Shown here: in pieces, positions 29,281-37,372 of the stretch | Layout of the letters: each line of letters starts with the position of its first letter | How positions within the stretch are numbered: the first letter of the stretch is position 1 | Assembly (NCBI RefSeq): GCF_008370495.1 | Contig: NZ_VTUX01000004.1 | Location: forward strand, 124,001 to 188,000 | Source of the DNA: Pseudohalioglobus sediminis | GTDB lineage: Bacteria; Pseudomonadota; Gammaproteobacteria; Pseudomonadales; Halieaceae | Direction: 5' to 3' | Length of the DNA stretch: 64,000 bases | Program-made: the position numbers and the translations under genes | Notes under the pieces: generated by a model | What the model was told of the DNA's origin: nothing | Database searches by the model: none | The model's input: only the letters and a program-made list of their open reading frames with translations

Positions 29281-30084
29281 TCAATGTTGCAGGCGCAGCA
29301 GGTAGCGTTCGTTGGCGATAATGTCGTCGGCACACTGCAACATGTGATCCAGGTCATCGCGCACGTGGATCATGCGCCCGCTCAAGCGGTCCGCCTCGCC
29401 CGTGGCCAATCGACTGCAGAGACATGCCGCGGCTTCGGGAGGAAACACCCAGTCATCGTCCATGCCCTGATAGTCCGGGTCCTGTGCGCGCAGTATCTGG
29501 TCGTATTCCCGGCCCATGTCAGTCCAGACAAACCCGGGGCTGATGGCGAAGGCGCTCAAGCCGGCGTCTGCCACGTCGGCGGCCGTGCCCTCGGTGAGGC
29601 GCAACAATGCGGTCTTCGACGTGGAGTAGGCGGAGCTGCCAGGTCCCACGGAGTTGCCGGCATAAGAGGCCACATTGATGATACGACCTTCTCCGCGCGC
29701 CAGCATGCCCGGGAGGACCGCATGCGTTGCCAGCAGCGGGCCGCGAAGATTGACTTCCATTACCCGCCACCACTCATCCGGGTCCATTTCCCAGAGCGGA
29801 CCGCCGCTGCCGATACCGGCGTTGTTCACCAGCAGTGTCAGCGGCCCCAGTTCCCCGCCGACGGCGTCGAGCGCAGCGCGCAGGGCCGCGGCGTCAGTGA
29901 CATCACAAGCCTGGTGTAGCGCCGTGCCGCCGCTGGCGCGAATGCTGTTCACGGTTTCCTGCAGTGAGGCATCTGTGCGCCCGATTACCGCCACCGCGGC
30001 ATCCTGCGCCGCCAGTTCCTGCGCGATCGTACGGCCGATACCGCGTCCGCCGCCGGTCACTACTGCCACCTGGCCCTTGAGCAT
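29281..30084 (-). CDS. Short-chain dehydrogenase/reductase
   Basis: A 267-residue classical SDR: TGGGRGIG (10-17) cofactor site, LVNNAGIGS, catalytic Ser in NVASYAGNS and the Y-x3-K pair in SSAYSTSK, then ISPGFVWTDM. A basic residue after the Gly motif (GRTDAS) suggests NADP. It interconverts an alcohol and a ketone; the substrate is unknown. It is not in an operon: the ATP-grasp gene lies 219 bp further on the same strand and the CMD-family gene is divergent. Confidence 0.87.
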   Translation of the reverse strand: MLKGQVAVVTGGGRGIGRTIAQELAAQDAAVAVIGRTDASLQETVNSIRASGGTALHQACDVTDAAALRAALDAVGGELGPLTLLVNNAGIGSGGPLWEMDPDEWWRVMEVNLRGPLLATHAVLPGMLARGEGRIINVASYAGNSVGPGSSAYSTSKTALLRLTEGTAADVADAGLSAFAISPGFVWTDMGREYDQILRAQDPDYQGMDDDWVFPPEAAACLCSRLATGEADRLSGRMIHVRDDLDHMLQCADDIIANERYLLRLQH

Positions 30085-30274
30085 GAACTTTACTCCGCCT
30101 GCGATTGTGTCCAGTCATTGTAGTTGAAAGGCTGACGAATGGCGGCCGGCCCACGCTGTCGCCGGACAGGCCGGCTGCAACTATACTGACTGCATCCCGC
30201 CTGCGGGCTGGCAGCGAGTCGGCAACAAGCGCTTGTCAGCTGCGCAGCACAGCAACTGTAACGAGGAGTGCTTT

Positions 30275-30865
30275 ATGAGTCGCATCAGCAAGATCCCGGT
30301 GGAAGACTGGGACCCGGAACTGGTTGCCATGACGGCCGGCGATACCGCCACCGTGATCGAGCAGGGCATCACCAGAATGCTGGCGCATACCCCGGAGATG
30401 GCCAAGGGCGCCATTGGCTTCGGCGCCGCGATCGCCATGAATCGCACCCTACCCGAGCGCCTGGTGGAACTGGTCAGGCTGCGCGTGGCGTTTCACAACC
30501 AGTGCCGCAGTTGCATGGCGATCCGCTATTCCAGCGCCAGTGATGTGGTGAGTGAGGACCTGGTATGTTCGTTGGAACAGCCCCAGGAGGCGGACGACCT
30601 GAGCGCAGCGGAGCGCGCCGCCATTGACCTGGCGGACCGCTTCGCCACAGATCACCTGTCGATTACCGATGCGCGCTTTGCCGCTCTTGGCGAGTACTTC
30701 ACCGAGGCACAGATCATGGAGCTGCTGTTACACCTGGCACTGTATGTGGGCATGGGCAGGTTGGCTGCGACGCTGGATATGACGGAAGAACTCCCTGAAG
30801 CCTTCCAGGCCAGCTTCGGCGAAACGGTGACCCCCTGGGGCAAGGAGCCGGTGCCGGTGCGCTAG
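30275..30865 (+). CDS. Carboxymuconolactone decarboxylase/AhpD-like protein
   Basis: A 196-residue cytosolic protein from the ATG at 30275 with a GAGGAG ribosome binding site. The CMD domain (about 45-130) has the AhpD-type active site: E61-x2-V...RVAFHNQCRSCMAIR with the C77-x2-C80 redox pair that can act as a peroxidase or disulfide reductase. The C-terminal half is helical and similar to other CMD-family proteins of 180-200 residues. Convergent with the D-2-hydroxyacid dehydrogenase (26 bp). The exact role (peroxide defence or a lactone decarboxylase) is not fixed. Confidence 0.85.
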   Translation: MSRISKIPVEDWDPELVAMTAGDTATVIEQGITRMLAHTPEMAKGAIGFGAAIAMNRTLPERLVELVRLRVAFHNQCRSCMAIRYSSASDVVSEDLVCSLEQPQEADDLSAAERAAIDLADRFATDHLSITDARFAALGEYFTEAQIMELLLHLALYVGMGRLAATLDMTEELPEAFQASFGETVTPWGKEPVPVR

Positions 30866-30891
30866 CCAGCGCTCACCAGCCGGGCATGTCG

Positions 30892-31995
30892 CTAGTACCC
30901 GCGCTGTATATCCACCACGGACAACAACGCTTCCCCGGCGACATAGCGGCGCAGGTTCTCGGCGACCAGTGCCTGTATGCGCTGCAGGGTTTCCGCGGAG
31001 GTCGCTGCCACGTGCGGGGTAATGATGACCCGGGGCGTTGTCCACAGGGGGTGATCCGAGGGCAGCGGCTCCGGGTCAGTCACATCCAGCCCGGCACCGG
31101 CGATTTGTCCGCTGTTCAATGCATCAAGCAGGTCTGCGGTGACCGTGGTCTGGCCGCGACCGACGTTGATGTAGTAAGCCCCCGGCTTCATGGCGGCAAA
31201 GAATGAACCGTCGATCATGCCTTTGGTGGCGTCGGTGAGCGGCAGGGCATTCACTACCACGTCCGCCTCGGCGGCCAGTTTCACGGCCTCGTTGCTGAGA
31301 CCGACATAGTCAACGAAGTCCGGACCTTCGCGGCGGCTGCCCCGGGTAGCCACCACGCGCATGCCCAGCGCATGGGCGCGTTGCGCGACCTGGGTGCCGA
31401 TGCCCCCGAGGCCGACTACCAGCATGGTGCGGCCAGACAGCTCACCGAACCCGCGCAGTGTATTGGTGGCGGAGCGATCCCAGTTGCCCTCGGCCTGGTT
31501 GCCGTGGAAGATGTCGAGGCCGCGCAATAGCGCATAGGTCATGGCGATGGCGTGGTCCGCGATGGTCGGGCTGCTCAGGCGCTGGCCGTTGGTGAGCACA
31601 ATCCCTTCCTTTACTCTGGGCAGGGACACGCAGTTTTCCACGCCGGCGAAGTAAACCTGAATCCAGTGCAGCTGATCCGCATTGGCCAGTACGGACTGAT
31701 CGCATATGCCAATTACGGCCTGGCTGCCGGCCACTGCGGCAGCGGCCTCCTCGGCGTTGGCCACGGCGACCAGCTCCACCCCGGGGGCAGCGATCCTGAG
31801 CTCGTCTAGCAGTTGCGGTCCGAATGGCGCCCAGACCAGGATGCGCTGTGGTTTTTTCCAGCCCGGCAGGTCTTTGGATGCGACGTCTGCCTCCCGCAGG
31901 TCCAGGCCCTGGAGCTCTGTCGGGAGTTCCGTCGCCGCCGTGGAAAGTGAAAGAACCAGGGTAAGGAGACCAGCGAGGCGTGCATGAATCTTCAT
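30892..31995 (-). CDS. D-2-hydroxyacid dehydrogenase with signal peptide
   Basis: A 367-residue protein starting at the ATG at 31995 (GGAGAA ten bases upstream). Residues 1-20 (MKIHARLAGLLTLVLSLSTA) look like a Sec signal peptide. The rest is a D-isomer 2-hydroxyacid dehydrogenase: NAD site VGLGGIGTQVAQRAHALG, catalytic Arg near the INVGRGQTT strand, Glu in DPEPLPSDHPLW and His in ITPHVA. The family reduces 2-oxoacids with NAD(P)H in the cytosol, so an exported form is unusual. The preceding frame up to 32136 has no family sequence. Confidence 0.82.
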   Translation of the reverse strand: MKIHARLAGLLTLVLSLSTAATELPTELQGLDLREADVASKDLPGWKKPQRILVWAPFGPQLLDELRIAAPGVELVAVANAEEAAAAVAGSQAVIGICDQSVLANADQLHWIQVYFAGVENCVSLPRVKEGIVLTNGQRLSSPTIADHAIAMTYALLRGLDIFHGNQAEGNWDRSATNTLRGFGELSGRTMLVVGLGGIGTQVAQRAHALGMRVVATRGSRREGPDFVDYVGLSNEAVKLAAEADVVVNALPLTDATKGMIDGSFFAAMKPGAYYINVGRGQTTVTADLLDALNSGQIAGAGLDVTDPEPLPSDHPLWTTPRVIITPHVAATSAETLQRIQALVAENLRRYVAGEALLSVVDIQRGY

Positions 31996-32212
31996 TGTTT
32001 TACATTTCTCCAGCTGTGCCGACACGTCGGTAGCGGTTGCGGTGTAGGAAGGCACAGTATGGCAGCAGTATGGGAATTGCCAACTGTCGGCAGTTTTTAT
32101 CCGCTGCCACGGGACAGGATGCGGGAAAACGCGCATGTGTTGCGCACTGCCGCGGCAACAGTACCGGTCAAACCGATACGTATGCAGCAGCCAATGGATG
32201 CTGGCGCTTGCG

Positions 32213-33415
32213 TCAGCCTTTCAGGTTGGAGCGGAACTGGCCCGCGGTCAGGCAGCCCCAGAACCATTCCACCGGGCCCTGTTTGTAGCGGCGTAACCAG
32301 GCCAGGGCCATGACCACCTGCGCGGCGTAGATGGCAAGTGCCAGCAACCAGAGCTGCGCCAGTCCCATGGTGGCCCAGTAGCCGAGGCCGACTCCGTAAA
32401 AAATGGCGATACCGATAAGGGTCTGCCCGAGGTAGCTGGTGAACGCCATGCGCCCGATCAGTGTCAGGGGGTACAGCAGCGCCTTGCCTCGGCTGCGCCT
32501 GAAGACCTGGGCCAGCAGCGACATGTAGGCGAGCGCCAGCAGTACCTGCCCGGTAACGGCGACCAGCTTCAGCAGCAGGTCACTGCCGGAGGCAGACCAG
32601 TCGCTGATGTTGGTGCCGGTGAGCCGCGCCGTGGCGGTGGCCGCCAGGCCCAGGCCCAGGTAACAGGCCAGGTAGCGCAGGTCGTAGATGCGCGTGAGGA
32701 AGTAGCCGCTGCGGGAGAGGTAAAAGCCGAGAACGAAGAAACCGAGTACGCGGGAGATGCGGCCATTGGGGAAGAAATCCAGCCAGCGCCAGTAGAGGTT
32801 GTGCAGATTCACGACGAATACCTCGCCCCAGTCGCTACTGCCGAAAGCGGCGGAGATGGTTTGCGGGCTCATATCCGGGTAGGTCATGTGCGCCACCGCT
32901 TCCGGTTGCGGTGGCTGTGAGGCTGTGAACACTACCCAGGCGTGCGGTAGTGCAAAGCAACACAGCAGGGCCAGGGCCAGCGGAAGCAGGCGCTCACAGG
33001 GCGTATTGCGCAACAGCACGAGAACAAAGGCTAGCAGTGCATACAGGGTCAGAATGTCACCGGACCACAGCAGCGCATGGGCCAGGCCGAACAGCAGCAG
33101 GAAGCCCAGGCGTCTGCGGTACTTGCTGAGAAAAGGAGGCTGGTTGTGCTGGTTCTTCAGATACTGGATGCCAAAACCGGCACCAAATAACATCGAGAAA
33201 ATTGCGTAGAACTTGCCGTCCACCAGCCAGTAATGCAGGTGATTGAAGAGCGCGTCCAGTTCATAGGCGGGCAAGGATGCGATGTCGGTGAAGGCGATGA
33301 AGCGATAACCGCTCCAGCTGCGAATGTTAGCAAAGAGGATACCCAGTACGGCCATGCCGCGAATCGCGTCGATGATCTCGATGCGTCCTTGCGGGGTTGC
33401 TCCGGTGTTGTTCAT
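32213..33415 (-). CDS. DUF418 (YeiB-like) membrane protein
   Basis: A 400-residue inner-membrane protein with about nine to ten helices. The start RIEIIDAIRGMAVLGILFANIRSW is the DUF418/acyltransferase-3-like signature (IDxxRGxAxLGI), followed by LLFGLAHALLWSGDILTLYALL and the C-terminal DUF418 domain ending GPVEWFWGCLT. Members are widespread; their substrate is unknown, though the acyltransferase-like fold suggests acyl or sugar modification of envelope components. No operon partner. Confidence 0.88.
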   Translation of the reverse strand: MNNTGATPQGRIEIIDAIRGMAVLGILFANIRSWSGYRFIAFTDIASLPAYELDALFNHLHYWLVDGKFYAIFSMLFGAGFGIQYLKNQHNQPPFLSKYRRRLGFLLLFGLAHALLWSGDILTLYALLAFVLVLLRNTPCERLLPLALALLCCFALPHAWVVFTASQPPQPEAVAHMTYPDMSPQTISAAFGSSDWGEVFVVNLHNLYWRWLDFFPNGRISRVLGFFVLGFYLSRSGYFLTRIYDLRYLACYLGLGLAATATARLTGTNISDWSASGSDLLLKLVAVTGQVLLALAYMSLLAQVFRRSRGKALLYPLTLIGRMAFTSYLGQTLIGIAIFYGVGLGYWATMGLAQLWLLALAIYAAQVVMALAWLRRYKQGPVEWFWGCLTAGQFRSNLKG

Positions 33416-33654
33416 GTTATGTCCTGGTACCAGCGCGGACGCATCGTGTTGTGGCTGTGAACGTTGTGGCGGTGCAGTTTAACCCGAATTGCCCCGGGCC
33501 CGAAAAGTTTCAACGGCTTGAATCCCACGGGTGCTCATGAGCCTGGTGGTGCGCGCCGCAGTGTTGCTCATGCCTCGAGAGCAGACTTGTATTCAGCTGC
33601 AGGTGGGCTAAGGTCAGGGCTCCTTTCTCTTGAATGTTCCGGCGGAGTAGTGAA

Positions 33655-34587
33655 ATGAAAAACAGCATACTGATACTGATGGCAACGCTGATCATGCCCT
33701 TGTTGGCGCAGGCAGCGGAGCGCCCGGCCGTGCTGATCACCGGTGCCAGCTCCGGTATTGGCGAGCGCACCACGCAACTGTTGGCGAAAGAGGGTTTTCA
33801 CGTCTATGCAGGCGCGCGGAAACAGGCCGACCTCGACAGGCTCGACGCCATGGAAAATGTTGATGCCGTGCGCCTGGACGTCACCGTGCCCGCCGATATC
33901 GAGGCGGCTGTCGACCAGGTGCGCAAAGGCGGCCGCGGCCTGTTCGCCATCGTCAACAACGCCGGTGTGGCCATTCTCGGGCCGCTGATCGAGGTCGAGG
34001 AGTCGCAGCTGGACTTCCTGTTTGACGTGAATATCTATGGCCCCTACCGCATAACCAGGGCCTTTGCGCCACTGCTGATAGAGAGCGAGGGTCGGGTGGT
34101 GAATATGAGTTCGATTTCCGGCGTGCTCTCCGGTGTGCTGTCCGGCCCCTACAGCATGAGCAAGCACGCGCTGGAAGCCTACAACGACTCCCTGGCGCTG
34201 GAAATGGCCCGGGTGAACATCAAGGTCATCGCCATCGAACCGGGCAACTTTGCCTCCCGGATCGGCGCCAGTGCGGTAAGGAAGGCGAAGGAAAGCGGCC
34301 TCGACTACGAGGGCTCGCTGTTCGAGAAAGAGCTGGAAGCCGGCATGCAGCGCCTGGCCAGCCGGGATGCCATGGCAGATCCCATAGCGGTAGCAAAAGC
34401 GGTGCAGCAGGCACTGGTAAGCGAGCAGCCCAAGGCACGCTACATGGTAGTGCCGAACCAGCGCGAGGCCGAGGTCACTATCAGGAAGCTGCTGCAGGAA
34501 ACCGTGGAAATGAACCATGAACAGCCCTACAGCTATGACCGCGATGCGCTGGTAAAGATGCTGGACGAGGCACTGCAAGCGCTCTGA
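33655..34587 (+). CDS. Short-chain dehydrogenase with signal peptide
   Basis: A 310-residue protein from the ATG at 33655 (GGCGGAG ribosome binding site). The first ~19 residues (MKNSILILMATLIMPLLAQA) form a clear Sec signal with an AQA cleavage site, then AERPAVLITGASSGIG begins the SDR domain: cofactor site TGASSGIG, NNAGVA, and catalytic S...GPYSMSK (Y-x3-K). Long C-terminal helical extension (residues ~235-310). SDRs normally stay in the cytosol, where NAD(P) is made; if the signal works this enzyme is periplasmic. Convergent with the sulfotransferase. Confidence 0.85.
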   Translation: MKNSILILMATLIMPLLAQAAERPAVLITGASSGIGERTTQLLAKEGFHVYAGARKQADLDRLDAMENVDAVRLDVTVPADIEAAVDQVRKGGRGLFAIVNNAGVAILGPLIEVEESQLDFLFDVNIYGPYRITRAFAPLLIESEGRVVNMSSISGVLSGVLSGPYSMSKHALEAYNDSLALEMARVNIKVIAIEPGNFASRIGASAVRKAKESGLDYEGSLFEKELEAGMQRLASRDAMADPIAVAKAVQQALVSEQPKARYMVVPNQREAEVTIRKLLQETVEMNHEQPYSYDRDALVKMLDEALQAL

Positions 34588-34641
34588 TGCTGGCAATCAT
34601 TGAGGCAGGTCGTGCGGCTTGTGAAAGCGGCGATTTGCCGG

Positions 34642-35388
34642 TCAACCCGGCTTCAGGAAGCCCTTCAGGAACGTCTTGACCCGTTGTACGGGGCTGGACT
34701 CGAAGTTGGCGACGGCGTTCCTGTCAAAACCAAGATCCTCTGCCTTGAGGGTAATATCCAGGAGTTCGCTGATCTCCGCAGCCACTTTGCCCGGCGCAGA
34801 CTCGTATTCGGCGTAGTCGATGGTCAGGTGTGGAATGTCATGTTTTGCCAGAATGCGCGCTGCGGACTCACGGTGTTCATCAATACGCTGCCTGATAACA
34901 GCCTCTTCCATCGCCACCGTAACGTGCCAGTCGTCCGCGACCCGTTGAAAGCTGCGGAAGATCTCTCCGGCATCGCGAGTGACATGGAGCACGCGGGTGG
35001 TTTCCCGGTCCAGCAGTGGCCACCAGTAGTCGAGGGTGTAGCACAGTCTTGGGTCTTTCCACAGCCAGGGGCTCTGCCGCTCGAATGACTCGACGAACTG
35101 CATATGATGTGGCAGCGGCTCCAGCCGGGCAATGTGATCGACCTGCCCTGGTGTGATTGCTTCATGGAACCAGGTGTTGTCGGGACGGAATCCGGTAAGA
35201 GAGAGTATCTCTATATTGTTGTCCATCAGCGCGCGCGATTCCCAGTAACCACTCGGGTTGTACTTGTTGGGCTTCTGCAACGCGTCCGCGCTGGAACCGG
35301 CCACCGTGTAGCCCTGCCTCGCCAGTATCGAGGCGGCCAGGCTGGTGCCCGATCGAGCCATTCCAAGAATTACGGCGTTCTTCTTCAT
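34642..35388 (-). CDS. Sulfotransferase-family protein
   Basis: A 248-residue protein starting with the P-loop ILGMARSGTSLAASIL (residues 7-22), which binds the 5'-phosphosulfate of PAPS, and a second element RVLHVTRDAGEIFRSF (around 134-149) with Arg and Ser for the 3'-phosphate. The remainder is alpha/beta. The family sulfates carbohydrates, lipids or peptides. Its target is unknown. It lies beside the Asp-Ser repeat locus (175-bp gap) on the same strand but downstream of it, so a link is only possible. Related GTPase-like P-loop proteins are the alternative. Confidence 0.8.
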   Translation of the reverse strand: MKKNAVILGMARSGTSLAASILARQGYTVAGSSADALQKPNKYNPSGYWESRALMDNNIEILSLTGFRPDNTWFHEAITPGQVDHIARLEPLPHHMQFVESFERQSPWLWKDPRLCYTLDYWWPLLDRETTRVLHVTRDAGEIFRSFQRVADDWHVTVAMEEAVIRQRIDEHRESAARILAKHDIPHLTIDYAEYESAPGKVAAEISELLDITLKAEDLGFDRNAVANFESSPVQRVKTFLKGFLKPG

Positions 35389-35563
35389 CCCACCTCGCAG
35401 TCCGTTACATATCTATAGCACGTATCTGCAGAGAGATGGGCATCGGTGTTGCTGAAAGTGTCGGCTATCCGGCCACTGTAGAGTGGCAGCACGACAGTTT
35501 CGGGGCAGGCCAGCGGCCCACCCCGAGTTGTCAGCAGGGACTCAACTACTCACTTCCCTTCTG

Positions 35564-36316
35564 TCAGTCGTCCGAGTCATCCGAGTCATCCGAGTCGTCG
35601 GAGTCATCCGAGTCATCTGAGTCGTCTGAGTCATCCGAGTCATCGGAGTCATCCGAGTCATCCGAGTCATCCGAGTCGTCGGAGTCATCCGAGTCATCTG
35701 AGTCGTCTGACTTGCGGTCATAGTTGCTCAGCTTTGGTTCTTCCTTGAGCTTGGCTACCTCTTCCCCTGCCGGGATAAACACGCCCAATTCTGTGTTCAG
35801 CAGGTCGGAAGCTGCCTGCGTGAGCGCCAGGACAATGGTGCCCGTTGCGAGCCTGCCACTGCGCGTCACCCTGAAGTCGCTGCTGTCCGCCATTACGTCG
35901 AAAAGCACCTGCCGGCCGACAACATTGCCGTCGACTTCCACCATGCCCGATACTTCAACGGCGCTTTCGCTGGCTTCCAGTACCAGGTTATGGAACTGGA
36001 CGTTGGAGCCGTCCAGCGCTGTGAAGCCGAACCCGCCGGCGTGATTGATCTCCCCGAACACGCCTGCGAGGTCAATCACGCCCCCGCTGACGGGGAGTCG
36101 GAGTTTCAGATAGGGCGCATCTTTACGCGACAGTATTTTCGCTGGATGCGTGGCATCTGCCTCCAGGCTGGCCATGCGGATTGCCTCGGCAAAAGAGGTT
36201 TTCAGCAAGAGCGTGCTCAGTCCGGCATTGCTCTTCAACTGGTACACCGGGCCTGCCATGGCGCTGGCGGAAGCCAGGCCAAGTACGACTGCGGATCCTG
36301 CAACAAATTTTTTCAT
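35564..36316 (-). CDS. Exported protein with 16 x (Ser-Asp-Asp) C-terminal tail
   Basis: A 250-residue protein from the ATG at 36316 (GGGAGGT nine bases upstream). Signal peptide 1-21 (ASAMA). Residues ~25-200 are a beta-rich domain with 'EINHAGGFGFTALDGSNVQF' and 'LALTQAASDLLNTELGVF', loosely like HtaA-type secreted domains. After a KLKEEPKLSNYDRK linker comes a tail of 16 perfect SDD units (48 residues, all encoded between 35567 and 35710) with no other residue. The tail is highly acidic and would bind divalent cations and stay extended. Third gene of a probable crp-DUF2892 operon. Function unknown; compare the DUF5666 lipoprotein tail at 39658. Confidence 0.82.
   Translation of the reverse strand: MKKFVAGSAVVLGLASASAMAGPVYQLKSNAGLSTLLLKTSFAEAIRMASLEADATHPAKILSRKDAPYLKLRLPVSGGVIDLAGVFGEINHAGGFGFTALDGSNVQFHNLVLEASESAVEVSGMVEVDGNVVGRQVLFDVMADSSDFRVTRSGRLATGTIVLALTQAASDLLNTELGVFIPAGEEVAKLKEEPKLSNYDRKSDDSDDSDDSDDSDDSDDSDDSDDSDDSDDSDDSDDSDDSDDSDDSDD
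35567..35710. repeat. Tandem 9-bp (SDD) repeat, 16 units, with 81-bp higher-order duplication
   Basis: The minus-strand codons read TCN-GAY-GAY throughout. Third positions vary, so units are not identical at DNA level, but a 59-base block at 35571-35629 recurs exactly at 35652-35710, offset 81 bases (nine units). This points to recent block duplication by slippage or unequal exchange. Confidence 0.9.
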
Positions 36317-36338
36317 TTCTGGTTTACCTCCCAGGTGG

Positions 36339-36530
36339 TCAGCTTCTTTCCAGGGGGCATGTGTTCCAGCCAAACAGTTTGTAGACCGGGCAGAAGCCGA
36401 TCAGTCCTGTCAGCAAGGGCACAATGCCAATCAGGCCCCACATGGTCTGGGGTCCGATTACGACGAGGCTCAGAAGCACAACCCCGGCGATCACTCTCAA
36501 AATCCTGTCTAGTTTTCCTTCATTTTTCAT
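36339..36530 (-). CDS. DUF2892 membrane protein (YgaP C-terminal-like)
   Basis: A 63-residue protein with two membrane helices (about 10-30 and 34-52), GRxxRx-type start 'LDRILRVIAGVVLL' and the family-defining C-terminal FCPVYKLFGWNTC with two cysteines. A GGGAGA ribosome binding site lies seven bases upstream. DUF2892 stands alone or as the tail of rhodanese proteins such as YgaP and is tied to reactive-sulfur handling. Second of three genes on the minus strand after the Crp/Fnr regulator (94-bp gap) and 22 bp before the SDD-tail protein. Confidence 0.88.
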   Translation of the reverse strand: MKNEGKLDRILRVIAGVVLLSLVVIGPQTMWGLIGIVPLLTGLIGFCPVYKLFGWNTCPLERS

Positions 36531-36624
36531 CGATCTATCTCCCGTGAATGGTGGTAGCGTCGATGCATGGTCGCATTGCCAGCCCTGGCTATTCAGTGAT
36601 TAAGTCACTTAGCACCTGCTTTTT

Positions 36625-37245
36625 TCAAAGCACTCCCTGCAGTGCGGCTCTATCAATCACTTTGACCCGCCCGCGGGAGACTTGCGTCCAGCCCAGGTTG
36701 CTGAACTCCCTCAGGTGCCGGCTTATGACTTCTCTCGCTGAGCCAATTTCCAGGGCAATCCCCTCCTGGGTGGACGACACCACATCGTTTTCGTCTGCAT
36801 GCAAGAGGAGATACTGGGCGAGACGGTATTCGATGGATTCAAGCGTTACCTGTTCAATCAGGCTGATCAGGCCCGAGAGCCGCTGCCCGAAACTCTCCAG
36901 CACAAATGTGCGAAAAGCCTCGGATTGCGCCATGAGTTCATTGAAGTCTGATTTCGGGATCGCCACGGCGGTAACGCTGGATTCGACAATGGCCTCAGCC
37001 GGATAGCGGCTCCCCGACAGGATGCAGGACGTCGTCAGAATGCAGATGTCGCCCGGCCTGACGCGATAGAGCACGACTTCCCGGCCGCGGGGCGAGCGCG
37101 CAAAAACCTTGATTTCCCCCTCGGAGACTATGTAGTAGTGGTCGCATGACTCCCCTTGCCTGAACAGCATGGCCCCCGCGTCAACGCTAACCTCCCGGGC
37201 TGACCCGATGGGGAATGGAAACCTTGCCGTGAAGTTTTCGTGCAT
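36625..37245 (-). CDS. Crp/Fnr-family transcriptional regulator
   Basis: A 206-residue regulator: a cyclic-nucleotide-binding-fold sensor (about 15-115, GAMLFRQGESCDHYYIVSEGEIKVF) and a winged-helix domain (about 130-206, with the recognition helix in SAREVISRHLREFSNLG). It has CILTTSCILSG in the sensor, a Cys pair common in a subgroup found next to DUF2892 and sulfur-redox genes, and does not have the four-Cys FNR iron-sulfur pattern at its N-terminus. Thus a thiol or sulfur signal is plausible. First gene of the DUF2892/SDD-tail unit, divergent from DUF6502. Confidence 0.9.
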   Translation of the reverse strand: MHENFTARFPFPIGSAREVSVDAGAMLFRQGESCDHYYIVSEGEIKVFARSPRGREVVLYRVRPGDICILTTSCILSGSRYPAEAIVESSVTAVAIPKSDFNELMAQSEAFRTFVLESFGQRLSGLISLIEQVTLESIEYRLAQYLLLHADENDVVSSTQEGIALEIGSAREVISRHLREFSNLGWTQVSRGRVKVIDRAALQGVL

Positions 37246-37336
37246 GATTTTTCCTACGCTGGAAACGGGCCCCCTGGCAATTCAACGGTTGGACTTCAGC
37301 GCTGGTCAGGGCAATGCAAATAACGTTTTTACCCGA

Positions 37337-37370
37337 TTGCAATTAACTTAATTTGGGATTATATTCCCAA
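37337..37370 (+). promoter_or_regulatory. Promoter and overlapping palindrome before DUF6502
   Basis: TTGCAA (37337-37342), a 17-base spacer and TATATT (37360-37365) make a good sigma-70 promoter. The -10 box sits inside a palindrome, TTGGGA-TTATAT-TCCCAA (37353-37370), which a dimeric repressor could bind. Transcription would start near 37372, right at or before the ATG at 37373, so the mRNA may be leaderless. Confidence 0.6.
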
Positions 37371-37372
37371 TT

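Noticed and set aside
35436-35723. Plus-strand ORF with a long Ser-Glu repeat
   Set aside because: It is the antisense reading of the SDD tract; it has no ribosome binding site and the minus-strand protein has a signal peptide and a good start.
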